DNA of 63,655 nt from CAYGZQ01 sp964354375 [NCBI: uncultured Planctomycetota bacterium] (GCA_964354375.1 CAYGZQ010000015.1:4809-68463), one strand, 5' to 3'; numbered from the stretch's first letter, positions 44,392 through 53,427 are shown. The notes: generated by a model not told the origin, from the sequence alone. Translations and numbers: made by a program.

Positions 44392-45924
44392 ATGAAACTG
44401 ACACGCACGTTGGCGCTAATTCTCGTGGTTTTCGGCGCAGCGATTCTGCAAGGTTGCTCCAATCAGGCACCAACTCTCCCGAGGGGCGAGCTGAGACACT
44501 CGCAGAGCTTCTGGGCACAAGCGATTCCAATCCTCAATCAACACTACAAAGACGCGGACCTCAGCGTGATAGTCTACGGACCTGAACCACTGCCGGTGGG
44601 TTTCGATCACGGGGACCAGGTGCAGCTCGACAGCATTATCGGAATATCTTATTTCACCGTTGTAGGCACCCTGAACACGGCCACACAGCGCCCTGAAATC
44701 GCACTTTTAAAGGACAACGACCATAACGGTCCTTGCGCAGTATTCGGAGTGAGCGCGGAAGGCCGCTATGACTGCCCGAAAGTGGACGCGTGCTATTTCT
44801 ACAACGAGGACCATCCCGAGAAATCCATAATTGAGGTGGCCGTCTGCTATCAGGTCTGGGATACCGACCATAATGACTGGGACATCGGGTTCACTACATT
44901 TCGATGGGAGCTTGAGGACTTCCCGATCGGACCCCCATTGCCGACTCAGTACTCCTTCGTGTGGGATGACACCGACGACGATCCGGGAAACGAGCAGTTG
45001 GGCGACTACACGCCGGATATCGCCTACGACAACGACACGGGCGACATGTATCTGGTGTGGATGAGGTTTGATCCATCATTGGAGGAGTATCCGGCAAGGC
45101 TATATTACCGATGGTTCGATCGAGACACCGGAGGCTGGTCCACCGCTCGCGAGTTCTATGCCAGCCCTCATAATCAGTGGATCCCAAGAATCGATGTGGG
45201 CTTCACGAACTTCTTTGGGGATAACAGGACAGTCGGCGTTGTCTACACCTCGAAAGGACTCTACACGGAACACCCTGACCTCTTTTTTGTCGGCCTCGCG
45301 TACACGTATACTTCGGAAAGCCAGCAAGCACCGTTGGTGTTCGACACGCCGATCGTGAACACAGCCTATACGGGAGAGAACATCGACTTGAATGCCGGCT
45401 TGCCTCAGTGCGAAGTCGCTCCGAATTCCGATACCGAGAATTGGGGCGCGATTACGTTCGTTCAGGAGGTCTACAATGACCCTGAGCACCACGAGCTCGG
45501 CACCCATTACGAAGTTTTTGTGACTGACTCGATCTCGAATGCTTTCACACCTGTCCATGAGTCTTCGAATGAACCCAGAGGGATTCTTCCGTCAATAGCC
45601 ATTCATCCTTTCGACACCGAACACTACGCGAGCATCTCGTACTTCGAGCAGATCGATGACTGGACCTACTCGGTGATGGCCTGCCTCTATGAGCCTGAAA
45701 ACGAACCAGACCCAATAGCGACCAATTACCTGCCGCTTGGGATGGAGCTGACGAGTCCATGGCTGCCCTCCGACGTGTTTTTCATGAACCCGGGCATGAC
45801 GACCGACATTGCGGTGCTCAGCCCGATAAATCCCAACTACTGGGCGGTCTGGTGCGGGACACTCGATCCGGACAGTTGCCCGACAACCGTCTACGGCAAC
45901 TATGGCCGCACGACGCCTTGGTGA
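44392..45924 (+). CDS. Lipoprotein, propeller-like repeats
   Basis: A protein of 510 residues from the ATG at 44392, placed by AAAGGAGAG. Lipid Cys22 (AILQGCSN). The body is rich in Trp, Tyr and Asp with repeated stretches such as YTPDIAYDNDTGDMYLVWMR, WIPRIDVGF and LPSIAIHPFDTEHYASISYF, each pairing an I-(A/D)-hydrophobic strand with a report-like W strand, as in BNR/sialidase-type propellers. No Asp-box consensus is clear. It is co-transcribed with the minimal module lipoprotein under the C9 promoter. Confidence 0.65.
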   Translation: MKLTRTLALILVVFGAAILQGCSNQAPTLPRGELRHSQSFWAQAIPILNQHYKDADLSVIVYGPEPLPVGFDHGDQVQLDSIIGISYFTVVGTLNTATQRPEIALLKDNDHNGPCAVFGVSAEGRYDCPKVDACYFYNEDHPEKSIIEVAVCYQVWDTDHNDWDIGFTTFRWELEDFPIGPPLPTQYSFVWDDTDDDPGNEQLGDYTPDIAYDNDTGDMYLVWMRFDPSLEEYPARLYYRWFDRDTGGWSTAREFYASPHNQWIPRIDVGFTNFFGDNRTVGVVYTSKGLYTEHPDLFFVGLAYTYTSESQQAPLVFDTPIVNTAYTGENIDLNAGLPQCEVAPNSDTENWGAITFVQEVYNDPEHHELGTHYEVFVTDSISNAFTPVHESSNEPRGILPSIAIHPFDTEHYASISYFEQIDDWTYSVMACLYEPENEPDPIATNYLPLGMELTSPWLPSDVFFMNPGMTTDIAVLSPINPNYWAVWCGTLDPDSCPTTVYGNYGRTTPW

Positions 45925-46036
45925 TATGTCGGAATCCGGTCGGTTCATGAGCCTGTTCTACGGCAGATTCGCTCACCGCAGATATTGCCTGTCGCCTACA
46001 CTACCAACGAATCGGATGTTGTACTAATATTTGACC

Positions 46037-46825
46037 ATGGCTCCAAGATTCGCCGTGGCTCTCTTCGCTTTTCTCGTCCTTGCCGGGTCGATGCTTGTAC
46101 CGAGCGACCTTCCCGCTCAGCGGGATTCCTCGACCGATATTTCCGGCCTGTGGGAGGCCACCACTCCGGGCGGCTCGTTCAAAATCCTCAGCCTGTCCGA
46201 CCCTGCTGCGTCCGACGGCTACATTTTCCTCATGGCCAGACCCGGCGAGGAGGAGAGGGAGTTCGGGTTCACGTACGGCGAGCATCTCGCCACCCTGACC
46301 TATGCGTCCGATCAATGCTGGGATGCCTCCGAGCGCTTCCGTCTCCCGTTGTGGGCGGGCGGCGGCTTCTACATGGGCGACACCAGCTACTGCCTCGAAA
46401 GCGGCGACAATCTGAGCTTCCACACCGACGATGACGCTGCGGTGTACACCGACTATCCCCTTCAGCGTCTGGCGGACGGGATCGACGCCGCCGGACTCTG
46501 GCGCTCGACCAACGTGGAGCTCGAGTTCGAGATTCTCCTGTACCCCCTTCCCGACGGCGGATGGGAGGCGATCCTGACAACCTTCGATGACGAGGAATTC
46601 GGCGATCTCGATTTCCGTCCGGGCGAGGTTTTCTATCGGGGCGACGATGATCCCGATTCCGACGGCGCTGGGGCACAGGCATGGGTTTGGGGCAAGGACT
46701 CAGGCGAAGATTCGAGTTGGCTTCCGCTCATGGCATTCCTCGACGATCGCGACTCCCTGAGATTCGAGATCGAGAAGGGTCCGGAGACCGGTACGATCCC
46801 CATCAAATTCACTCGCCTGTACTGA
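46037..46825 (+). CDS. Secreted protein of unknown function
   Basis: A protein of 262 residues. Signal peptide to about residue 29 (DLPAQRD). The mature part holds two similar halves: ISGLWEATTPGGSFKILSL and AAGLWRSTNVELEFEILLY each begin a beta-rich unit, as in lipocalin-like DUFs with a GLW start. Two Cys (DQCWD, SYCLE) may pair. A TAATAT box (46025-46030) ends six bases before the ATG without a ribosome-binding site, so the mRNA may be leaderless. Confidence 0.6.
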   Translation: MAPRFAVALFAFLVLAGSMLVPSDLPAQRDSSTDISGLWEATTPGGSFKILSLSDPAASDGYIFLMARPGEEEREFGFTYGEHLATLTYASDQCWDASERFRLPLWAGGGFYMGDTSYCLESGDNLSFHTDDDAAVYTDYPLQRLADGIDAAGLWRSTNVELEFEILLYPLPDGGWEAILTTFDDEEFGDLDFRPGEVFYRGDDDPDSDGAGAQAWVWGKDSGEDSSWLPLMAFLDDRDSLRFEIEKGPETGTIPIKFTRLY

Positions 46826-46888
46826 TTCCCCAGAAACAGGCCGCTTTTCACAGCCCCGCGATTGATCTATCATGGCAAGGGCGATGAG

Positions 46889-47665
46889 ATGAAAATCGCG
46901 ACATTCAACTGCAATTCCGTACGGGCGCGAGTGCCGATCATCACCCAATGGCTCTTGAAAGAAAAGCCCGACATCCTCGCGCTGCAGGAAATCAAGGTGC
47001 AGACCGAGGATTTCCCGTACGATGCTTTTCGCGAGCTCGGCTATCATTCAACCGTTCAGGGGAGGAAGGGGCACGCCGGAGTCGCGACTCTTTCCCTGGC
47101 TCCCCCCGACGAATCGAGCGCGGGCTTCGACGACGGCGATGAGGACGAGTATTCGCGCATTCTAATAACCCGCTGGGGAAAGCTGCGCGTGATCAACACT
47201 TATGTACCGCAGGGTCGGGACGTGGAATCCGAGCACTTCCGCTACAAGCTCGAATGGTTCAAGCGACTCAGGGAATTCCTGGAGAAGCGCTGCACGAATC
47301 GGCAGCAGGTTCTGTGGCTGGGGGATTTCAACGTCGCTCCCGAGCCGATCGACGTGTACGACTCGAAGCGAATCATGGGTCACGTAGCCCACAATCCCGA
47401 GGTCTTCGAGGCTTTGAAGAATGTCCGCGACTGGGGATTCATCGACCTCTTCCGCAAGTTCCATCCAAACGAGGAAGGGCAGTACACGTTCTGGGATTAC
47501 CGGATAGTCACATCGCTGGAACGCAATATGGGTTGGCGCGTCGATCTCATCTATGTCACAAACTCGCTCGCGAAGAAGACGAAGTCATGCTGGATCGACA
47601 AAGCCCCCCGGTCTCTGGAGAAGCCCTCCGATCACACCTTTCTTGTCGCAGAATTCGATCTGTAA
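46889..47665 (+). CDS. xthA: Exodeoxyribonuclease III
   Basis: A protein of 258 residues, the usual size. Endonuclease/exonuclease/phosphatase motifs are complete: FNCNSVRAR (Asn7), LALQEIK (Glu34), TYVPQG, WLGDFNVAP (Asp-x-Asn), WRVDLIYV and PSDHTFL. It repairs abasic sites in base-excision repair. The internal ATG at 46889 is chosen because the family starts at MKIATFN. TATCAT at 46868-46873 is a possible -10. Confidence 0.95.
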   Translation: MKIATFNCNSVRARVPIITQWLLKEKPDILALQEIKVQTEDFPYDAFRELGYHSTVQGRKGHAGVATLSLAPPDESSAGFDDGDEDEYSRILITRWGKLRVINTYVPQGRDVESEHFRYKLEWFKRLREFLEKRCTNRQQVLWLGDFNVAPEPIDVYDSKRIMGHVAHNPEVFEALKNVRDWGFIDLFRKFHPNEEGQYTFWDYRIVTSLERNMGWRVDLIYVTNSLAKKTKSCWIDKAPRSLEKPSDHTFLVAEFDL

Positions 47666-47782
47666 TCACAAGTCTCTCCCCACGCGGGATCCAAGACACC
47701 ATCCGCCCCTTGGGAGGAACTACTGTGAAGCGCCAGAGCAAGCCGTCCCACCCTTGGGGGGGACCACAGGGGGGGTATCGGT
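47666..47782. other. Short intergenic region with G-tracts
   Basis: CCCCTTGGGAGGAACTACTG (47707-47726) and CACCCTTGGGGGGGACCACA (47749-47768) are degenerate copies of each other. Two runs of seven G lie at 47756-47762 and 47769-47775, just upstream of the -35 box at 47783. Confidence 0.5.
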
Positions 47783-47811
47783 TTGACTCCATTTCCCCGT
47801 CGCGCTATAAT
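47783..47811 (+). promoter_or_regulatory. Sigma70-type promoter
   Basis: TTGACT (47783-47788), 17-base spacer, TATAAT (47806-47811). It drives the zinc-ribbon/TPR/AMIN gene and the sugar transferase. Confidence 0.8.
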
Positions 47812-47874
47812 CTTTAATCAGTCTTAATAAATATCGTTCTCGTCCGGTAGCCCTTCGGATCATACCGAGGTTTT

Positions 47875-49332
47875 GTGTTACCCGGAGGTGGAAGCACGAG
47901 CGATATCGGAGGAAAAAATGGGGGGCAGATGCAGGCGGACTCGTCCGAGGGATTGCGCTGCCTCGAATGCGGAGCCATCCTTCCTGACGATGCGACGCGG
48001 TGCGCTTCCTGCGGGAATGACAGGCTGATAATGGCCGCAAGGTGGAGTCCGCCGGGCGACGATCGGCCCCACGGATCCGGGATCACAGGCCTTCTCAGGA
48101 TATCGCGGGAAGCAAGGGTGCTGGTGGGCCTTTCTCTTGCCCTTTTCTGCGCTCTGTGGCTCCTGGGAGGGGCCAGGGACCGTACCACCGCCCATTTGAG
48201 GGCCGGACGTTCCACAGGCTTGCAGGTCGCTTCTGCAGGCCCCGGCGATCAGGTCCCCGAAATCATTGTCGATGGCGAGCCCGCCCAGCCAGGTTCCGGC
48301 ATCGGCGCGGACAATATCGGCAACCTGCGTCTGGCTGCGGTCGCCGCAGATAACAGGGGGGAATGGCTGGACGCTATCGAAGCCTGGACCCTGGTGACGA
48401 ACCATCGCGACGCGGCCCTGGAGGATTATCTTGAGCTCGCACAGACCCTGTTGAAAGCCGACGATCCGGTCGCGGCGGTTGACACCCTCAACCGCGCATG
48501 CGTAAGATTCCCCGACCAGCCCGACGGCTTCATCGCTCTTGGAGCTTTGCGCGAACGTCAGGGGAATCTGAACGCCGCGAGGTTTCAGTACGAGGTCGGC
48601 CTGGAAAACTGCCCGGACAGCAAGACCCTGCGGGACTCGCTTTCCAGGATCGACAAGGCGATCGCCCGCGCTCCCGTGCTTACCGAGCCGGTGACCGGCG
48701 GAATAACCCCCCAGGGCGATTCCGGTGCTGCCGGTGAACCCGGGTCAGCCGGAATGAGTCACACTCCAAGTGCCCCCGAGGCGAGATTGGAGACTGGGGC
48801 TGTCCAGCCGATCAATAACACTGAGGACTCTCAAGTTGAGAGTCCGAATGACAACATGGAAGAACCCCGGGAGACCGGGCCGGTCACTCTGATCGGCTCC
48901 GATCCCGGTGAAGACGATAGTGAGGAACTCAACCGTACGGAAGGAACGGAGAATGCGGAGGATCAAGAGGTTCGTGACGCCAATCCCGCCATTGAGGTCC
49001 TTGACCTCAAGGTGAGCGCTTCACAGGAACAGGTAAGGATCGAGATAGTAACCAACCAGCCTGCCGTCTTCAGCACGAGCAGGGGCGACGATCCGCCGAG
49101 ACTGTTTGTGAGAATCCCCGACGCGCGAATCGCGACGGGGGCGAGTTTCCCGAGAAGCGCGAACCTTAATGTGCCTTTGGTGGAACGAATCAACTTTATT
49201 GAAAACGCCGATAGTAATATGTACGTGAGCCTGGTCGTCTATCTCGGACCGGACACACGTCACTCCGTTGCCGCGGAATCGCGGTCGGTCATAATTACTA
49301 TCAGCAAGGCCGCTACAGAGCAAGGTGGGTGA
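47875..49332 (+). CDS. Zinc-ribbon, membrane, TPR and AMIN-like domain protein
   Basis: A protein of 485 residues if it starts at GTG 47875 (GAGG four bases upstream) or 467 from ATG 47929. Order: zinc ribbon with CLECGAILPDDATRCASCG, membrane helix about 82-98 (VLVGLSLALFCALWLLG), TPR helices about 150-245 (AAVDTLNRACVRFPDQPDGF), a long acidic disordered linker, then an AMIN-like domain in the last 105 residues (VLDLKVSASQEQVRIEIVT). AMIN domains target envelope machines such as secretins and amidases. The cytoplasmic zinc ribbon and periplasmic AMIN end suggest an envelope scaffold. The sugar transferase follows after 10 bases. Confidence 0.75.
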   Translation: MLPGGGSTSDIGGKNGGQMQADSSEGLRCLECGAILPDDATRCASCGNDRLIMAARWSPPGDDRPHGSGITGLLRISREARVLVGLSLALFCALWLLGGARDRTTAHLRAGRSTGLQVASAGPGDQVPEIIVDGEPAQPGSGIGADNIGNLRLAAVAADNRGEWLDAIEAWTLVTNHRDAALEDYLELAQTLLKADDPVAAVDTLNRACVRFPDQPDGFIALGALRERQGNLNAARFQYEVGLENCPDSKTLRDSLSRIDKAIARAPVLTEPVTGGITPQGDSGAAGEPGSAGMSHTPSAPEARLETGAVQPINNTEDSQVESPNDNMEEPRETGPVTLIGSDPGEDDSEELNRTEGTENAEDQEVRDANPAIEVLDLKVSASQEQVRIEIVTNQPAVFSTSRGDDPPRLFVRIPDARIATGASFPRSANLNVPLVERINFIENADSNMYVSLVVYLGPDTRHSVAAESRSVIITISKAATEQGG

Positions 49333-49342
49333 TGGGTGAAAA

Positions 49343-50104
49343 ATGGCGATCTCGCGCGTAAAAGACAAGCCCCAAGCCGGGCCCGCCCTGAGTGTCCACG
49401 CCGAAATGGACAGGGCTTGCGACACGGACGATATGAGACTCCTTTTCGAGAAGGCAGGTCTGACGTCCCCTCGCGAGTTCACCGTCGGCGGTCAGAGCCT
49501 CATTTTCAGCGCAACAAAGCGCTCAATCGACATCTTCTACAGCCTGGTTTTCCTTCTGCTCGCAATCCCGTGGCTGCTTGTCTGCGGGCTCCTCATGAAG
49601 CGAGAGGCCCCGGGGCCGTTCTTCTACAGACAGAAGCGGGTAGGCAGGGACGGTCGCATCGTCATCGTCTACAAGCTCCGCAGCATGCCGGTGGACGCCG
49701 AGGAGAACGGGCCCCAGCTCACTCCCATCAACGGCGACCGCCGTTTGGGGCCCATCGGACGGTTCATCCGCAAGGCCAAGATCGATGAGCTTCCCCAGTT
49801 CTGGAACGTCCTTATCGGCGAATTCAGCGTGGTCGGCCCGCGCGCCGAGCGTCCCTATTTCGTCCAACAGTTCTCCGAGGAATTCCCCGAGTTCCCCCTG
49901 AGGCACAAGGTCAAGCCCGGACTCACGGGACTGGCTCAGGTAAACGAAAAAGACTCCCTCAACATGCGGCACAAGCTTCGCTACGACCTTTTCTACGTCC
50001 AGAATCGCTCCGTCGGCCTCGATCTCAAGATTCTGTGGGCCACGGCGATGTACTGCTTCCGCTGCCTCTTCACAGGCTTCCACGAAGTCAAGAACGGGGA
50101 CTGA
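49343..50104 (+). CDS. Undecaprenyl-phosphate sugar-1-phosphate transferase (bacterial sugar transferase)
   Basis: A protein of 253 residues of the short ExoY/WcaJ-C-terminal type. One membrane or re-entrant helix at about 64-86 (IFYSLVFLLLAIPWLLVCG), then the catalytic domain: FYRQKRVGRDG, VYKLRSM, KIDELPQFWNVLIGEFSVVG, GPRAERP and KPGLTGLAQV. It transfers the first sugar phosphate to the lipid carrier for exopolysaccharide or glycan synthesis. No other glycosyltransferase lies nearby. A 55-residue N-terminal extension is of unknown use. Confidence 0.88.
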   Translation: MAISRVKDKPQAGPALSVHAEMDRACDTDDMRLLFEKAGLTSPREFTVGGQSLIFSATKRSIDIFYSLVFLLLAIPWLLVCGLLMKREAPGPFFYRQKRVGRDGRIVIVYKLRSMPVDAEENGPQLTPINGDRRLGPIGRFIRKAKIDELPQFWNVLIGEFSVVGPRAERPYFVQQFSEEFPEFPLRHKVKPGLTGLAQVNEKDSLNMRHKLRYDLFYVQNRSVGLDLKILWATAMYCFRCLFTGFHEVKNGD

Positions 50105-50223
50105 ATATGTGTGCCGAGCACGTCCCGTGCTTCGGACCCCGGAGCCGACTCGTCTCGAGTCGCGCCAGATAAAACGCGGGACGCGTTTGACTCCAAGACC
50201 CGAAATGCGGGACGCATTCGGCA

Positions 50224-51054
50224 CTACACCACCCAGAATAACGCGCCGTCGCCGAATCTTTGCGCGCGCGCAATCGCCTTCGATACGTACTCTCCCGCTT
50301 TCTCTATGGCGGTCGGAAGGTCCTCCCCCCGCGCCAGGTAAGCCGCGATGGCACTGGACAGGACGCATCCGGTCCCGTGCACTTCCCCCACCTTCTGCTC
50401 GCGGTGCGAAAAATCCCTCGCGTCCACCTGCCCTCCCGGCATGGAAATCAGCCTGTCGACCGTCACTCCCTCACCTCTCAGGCCGGTCACCAGCACATTC
50501 TTCACACCCGCCTCGATCCAGCCGGACGCGCATTGAATCATCATTGCGTCATCCTCTTCGCGAACATCGATGCCTGCCGGCGCCCCGAGCTCACTCAGGT
50601 TGGGCGTGGCGAGAAACACGTGACCGAGAAGCTCCCGCGACATCGCTTTCATCCCGTCCTTGTCGAGAAACGCCGTGCCCAGCGACGGCGCGAAAACCGG
50701 ATCCAGCACGACGGGGACTTTGGGGACTCTCTTGAGCTCCCGGCACAGGATCTCGATCACCTTTCGGGACCCGAGCGCACCGATTTTGACCGCAGCGACA
50801 TTGACATCGTCCATTATCGCCGACAACTGCTCATGGAAAAGCTCCGGATCGGTCGGACGAAACTCCGTCAGGCCTCTCGATGTCTGCACGGTCTCCAGAG
50901 TCACAACACCGCACGGGTGGCACCCAAGCAACTGAAGAACGCGCACGTCCGCAAGCAGGCCCGCCGATCCTGTCGGATCCAGCCCGCTCACCGCAAGGAC
51001 CACCGGCGGCACCGAAGAATCGCTGTTGTCGTTCTGGGTGTTGTCTGTCTGCAT
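50224..51054 (-). CDS. thiD: Hydroxymethylpyrimidine/phosphomethylpyrimidine kinase
   Basis: A protein of 276 residues. Ribokinase-like ThiD motifs: AVSGLDPTGSAGLLADVRV (usual DxSGGAGIQAD, here slightly altered), VVLDPVF, TPNLSEL and the anion hole EVHGTGCVLSSAI. It makes HMP-PP for thiamine synthesis. There is no TPP riboswitch upstream. TATAAT at 51068-51063 ends eight bases before the ATG without a ribosome-binding site, suggesting a leaderless mRNA. No other thi genes are in the window. Confidence 0.9.
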   Translation of the reverse strand: MQTDNTQNDNSDSSVPPVVLAVSGLDPTGSAGLLADVRVLQLLGCHPCGVVTLETVQTSRGLTEFRPTDPELFHEQLSAIMDDVNVAAVKIGALGSRKVIEILCRELKRVPKVPVVLDPVFAPSLGTAFLDKDGMKAMSRELLGHVFLATPNLSELGAPAGIDVREEDDAMMIQCASGWIEAGVKNVLVTGLRGEGVTVDRLISMPGGQVDARDFSHREQKVGEVHGTGCVLSSAIAAYLARGEDLPTAIEKAGEYVSKAIARAQRFGDGALFWVV

Positions 51055-51062
51055 GGACGCGG

Positions 51063-51068
51063 ATTATA
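51063..51068 (-). promoter_or_regulatory. -10 box of thiD
   Basis: TATAAT on the minus strand, eight bases before the thiD ATG. Confidence 0.6.
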
Positions 51069-51157
51069 CCATCCGACGTGAAACCGTTCTCGACCCGCTT
51101 CGTCTGAAAATCGGGTACAATTGATGTAAGACTTGCCCGCAAGGAGGCACGACACAA

Positions 51158-51769
51158 ATGGACATCGCACAGGTCACCTTCGCGATACTCATGGGTTTCT
51201 CGCTCGCAGCTGCCTGCGGACTGAGAGCGTTCCTTCCGCTTCTCATAATCGGGATCGCCGCAAAGACGGGCTACATAAGCCTTGCGCCGGGCTTTGAATG
51301 GATGATGTCATGGCCCGCAATCATCTGCTTCGGCAGTGCGACCGTGCTCGAAATCCTCGGCGACAAATTCCCTGCAGTCGACCATGTGCTTGACGCGACG
51401 GGGATCGTTGTGCGTCCCGTCGCAGGGGCGCTCGCAGCCAGCAGCATGATTCAGGGCATGGACCCGCTCCTTGGGCTGGTGATCGGCATAATCATGGGCG
51501 CCACGATCGCGGCTGTTGTCCAGACAGTCAAGAGCGCTCTGAGAATCTTCTCAACCACCACCACCGGCGGAGTCGCCAATCCGGTCATCAGCGCCGCAGA
51601 GGACTCCACTACGGCCGCGACCGGCATCGTGAGCATCCTGATCCCGGCACTGGCAGCCACTCTCATCCTGGGGGTACTTTTCCTCGGCGCGTGGCTAATA
51701 CTAGGACGGATAAGGCGAAAGCAGCCCGCAAGGCCCACTGCCCCTGTCATGGGCCCGGGCGAAACGTGA
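51158..51769 (+). CDS. DUF4126 family membrane protein
   Basis: A protein of 203 residues with about four or five membrane helices. The GLRAFLPLLIIGIAAKTGY start, FPAVDHVLDA loop and TGGVANPVISAAED segment are typical of DUF4126, whose function is unknown. AAGGAGG lies before the ATG. It is divergent from thiD and convergent with a TetR gene. Confidence 0.82.
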   Translation: MDIAQVTFAILMGFSLAAACGLRAFLPLLIIGIAAKTGYISLAPGFEWMMSWPAIICFGSATVLEILGDKFPAVDHVLDATGIVVRPVAGALAASSMIQGMDPLLGLVIGIIMGATIAAVVQTVKSALRIFSTTTTGGVANPVISAAEDSTTAATGIVSILIPALAATLILGVLFLGAWLILGRIRRKQPARPTAPVMGPGET

Positions 51770-51800
51770 TCTCTCGTGGGGAGGTCTACTAAAATTAGGC

Positions 51801-51822
51801 GCCCCCGCCTGGCGGCGGGGGC
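51801..51822. terminator. Hairpin between convergent genes
   Basis: GCCCCCGCC/GGCGGGGGC stem with a TGGC loop. Read leftwards it is followed by GCCTAATTTT, a weak T run; read rightwards there is none. It probably stops the leftward TetR transcript. Confidence 0.5.
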
Positions 51823-51903
51823 TTATAGGAGGTAGTGCAGGGAAAGGCCTAAGTTAGTACTTATCTGTGGGACGTTAACTTCTGCCCACCACGATGATCT
51901 TAG

Positions 51904-51921
51904 CAAGTAAACGCATACTTG
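51904..51921. promoter_or_regulatory. Possible TetR-type operator
   Basis: Perfect inverted repeat CAAGTA-N6-TACTTG, in the style of TetR/AcrR operators. It lies between the DUF4126 gene and the first TetR gene, downstream of both, which is odd for a promoter operator. Confidence 0.35.
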
Positions 51922-51985
51922 TCAAGACCCTGAACAGGAAAATCGCCGTTTTTGGACATATTGAGCCGATATCCCGGATTCTGGT

Positions 51986-52615
51986 TCATTGAATCCTGGG
52001 GCCGGAGTCCCGTGCGATTCCATCAATGAACTCACTGAGCATTTCCGATGCCTTCTCGCAGGTCAAGTGGTCCTGCAATCCCAGCGTAACCACCACATTG
52101 ATGAACCACGAGAAGCTTCTCAGCCAGTATATGGTGCCCAGAACATCGAGGTCGGGTTTGACACTGCCGTCCTCGATGCCTTTCTCGATGAGCGCCCTGA
52201 CGAAATCGTGCGCTTCGAGGAACCACGATCTCCCCAGTTCCAGCATCCCCGGGTCCCGAGTGGTCATGGCGGCGCCGTGGATGACATTGGCGGCCATCGG
52301 CAGATTTGTATACACAACCTTCATACGTCCGACATAGATCGACCTGATGGCTTCCAGGCAGTTCGGGGCTTCCTGCGCGATCTCAACCGATCTTCTCGAC
52401 GATTCCTCGTGAGTCTGCGTCATCGCCTCGATGAACAGCGCCTCCTTGCTGGGGAAATGCCGGTAGATAATCGCCTCGTTCACCCCGCACGCTTCCGCGA
52501 TTTGACGGGTTCTGGCTCCATCGCAGCCGAACCTGGCAAAAATCCGCGCCGCGCTCTCAATGATTCGCTGACGCCTTTCCGCTGCGGTCAGTCTCGCTCT
52601 AGGCATGATCGCCAT
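51986..52615 (-). CDS. TetR/AcrR-family regulator 1
   Basis: A protein of 209 residues. N-terminal HTH: RIIESAARIFARFGCDGART, RQIAEACGVNEAIIYRHF, SKEALF. The C-terminal ligand domain is helical and not assignable. It is the first of three related TetR genes in a row, all leftward, with near-identical recognition helices (IAEACG-NEA). An eight-base inverted repeat at 52691-52717 is a candidate operator. No efflux pump is adjacent. Confidence 0.88.
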   Translation of the reverse strand: MAIMPRARLTAAERRQRIIESAARIFARFGCDGARTRQIAEACGVNEAIIYRHFPSKEALFIEAMTQTHEESSRRSVEIAQEAPNCLEAIRSIYVGRMKVVYTNLPMAANVIHGAAMTTRDPGMLELGRSWFLEAHDFVRALIEKGIEDGSVKPDLDVLGTIYWLRSFSWFINVVVTLGLQDHLTCEKASEMLSEFIDGIARDSGPRIQ

Positions 52616-52690
52616 CGCCTTCCCGAATCCGTTATCTGGTTCGCAAGACCGGCACCACTTCTTCGGCTTACTGAATCGTCAACTGGCGTG

Positions 52691-52717
52691 TCGCGTCGAC
52701 GCTACACTGCGACGCGA
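52691..52717. promoter_or_regulatory. Inverted repeat, likely operator of TetR 1
   Basis: TCGCGTCG (52691-52698) and CGACGCGA (52710-52717) form a perfect eight-base dyad with an 11-base spacer, about 75 bases before the TetR 1 start. Confidence 0.5.
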
Positions 52718-52756
52718 TTATACGCCCGTTCACGTCAAATATGAATACCTGCCTTC

Positions 52757-53380
52757 TTAGTCTGGATTCTCCGAGTCTGCCTTGCCCCGGGGAGCCAGAT
52801 AGGTGATGATCTCCTCATGCATCCTGATGACCGACTCGGGGGTCAGGGAGCCCCCCACCTCCACAGCGCTTGCCAGGACACCCATCCAGCCCAGACCCCG
52901 GAGCCACCACGCTATTAAGTCGGGATCGAGATCGGGCCGCAGACTGCCGTCCTCCATGCCTTTCCTCAGAACATCGACCAGCAACCGCTGGTGATTCGCA
53001 AACCAGCCGACAATCATCCCGCGCAGCTTTTCGTCGGACGTCGAAGCCGCCAATCCGTGCATTACCGCCCCGCAGATCATGGGATTCCCGAATGTCGCGG
53101 CTGTCTGCGCATCCACAATACGCTTCAGGGCCGTTCGACCGTCCGGAGCCTCGCGAAGAATCCTCCTCCAAGAACCGATCATGCTCTCGTAGAGATGCGC
53201 CATCACCTGCGCGAAAAGGTCTTCTTTACTCTTGAAATGACGGTAGATTACCGCCTCATTGATTCCGCATGCTTCGGCTATCTCGCGCGTGCGGGTACCT
53301 GCCAAACCTCTCTCGGCAAATACGGAGCAAGCTGCTTCGATGATCTGCTTCTGCCGTTCCTCTTTCTTGAGTCGAGCCAT
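52757..53380 (-). CDS. TetR/AcrR-family regulator 2
   Basis: A protein of 207 residues. HTH: QIIEAACSVFAERGLAGTRT, REIAEACGINEAVIYRHFKS, KEDLF. The C-terminal domain resembles that of regulator 1 in pattern (GAVMHGLAAST versus the GAAMTT region) and ends in a disordered tail. No ribosome-binding site is obvious. A dyad at 53416-53427 lies about 40 bases upstream of the start and may be its own operator. Confidence 0.88.
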   Translation of the reverse strand: MARLKKEERQKQIIEAACSVFAERGLAGTRTREIAEACGINEAVIYRHFKSKEDLFAQVMAHLYESMIGSWRRILREAPDGRTALKRIVDAQTAATFGNPMICGAVMHGLAASTSDEKLRGMIVGWFANHQRLLVDVLRKGMEDGSLRPDLDPDLIAWWLRGLGWMGVLASAVEVGGSLTPESVIRMHEEIITYLAPRGKADSENPD

Positions 53381-53415
53381 TCGGTGAGAACTCTGCCGGA
53401 CCGCTGATTGTGATT

Positions 53416-53427
53416 AAGTGCTTACTT
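53416..53427. promoter_or_regulatory. Short dyad upstream of TetR 2
   Basis: AAGT-GCTT-ACTT. It shares half-sites with the dyad at 51904-51921 (CAAGTA/TACTTG), hinting at one operator type. Confidence 0.35.

Noticed and set aside
47701-47775. G-rich tracts as a G-quadruplex regulatory element
   Set aside because: Only two runs of seven G and one of three lie on the strand, not enough evenly spaced runs for a confident quadruplex call.
51055-51157. TPP riboswitch upstream of thiD
   Set aside because: The promoter -10 lies eight bases before the ATG, leaving no room for a leader, and no CUGAGA-type core is present.
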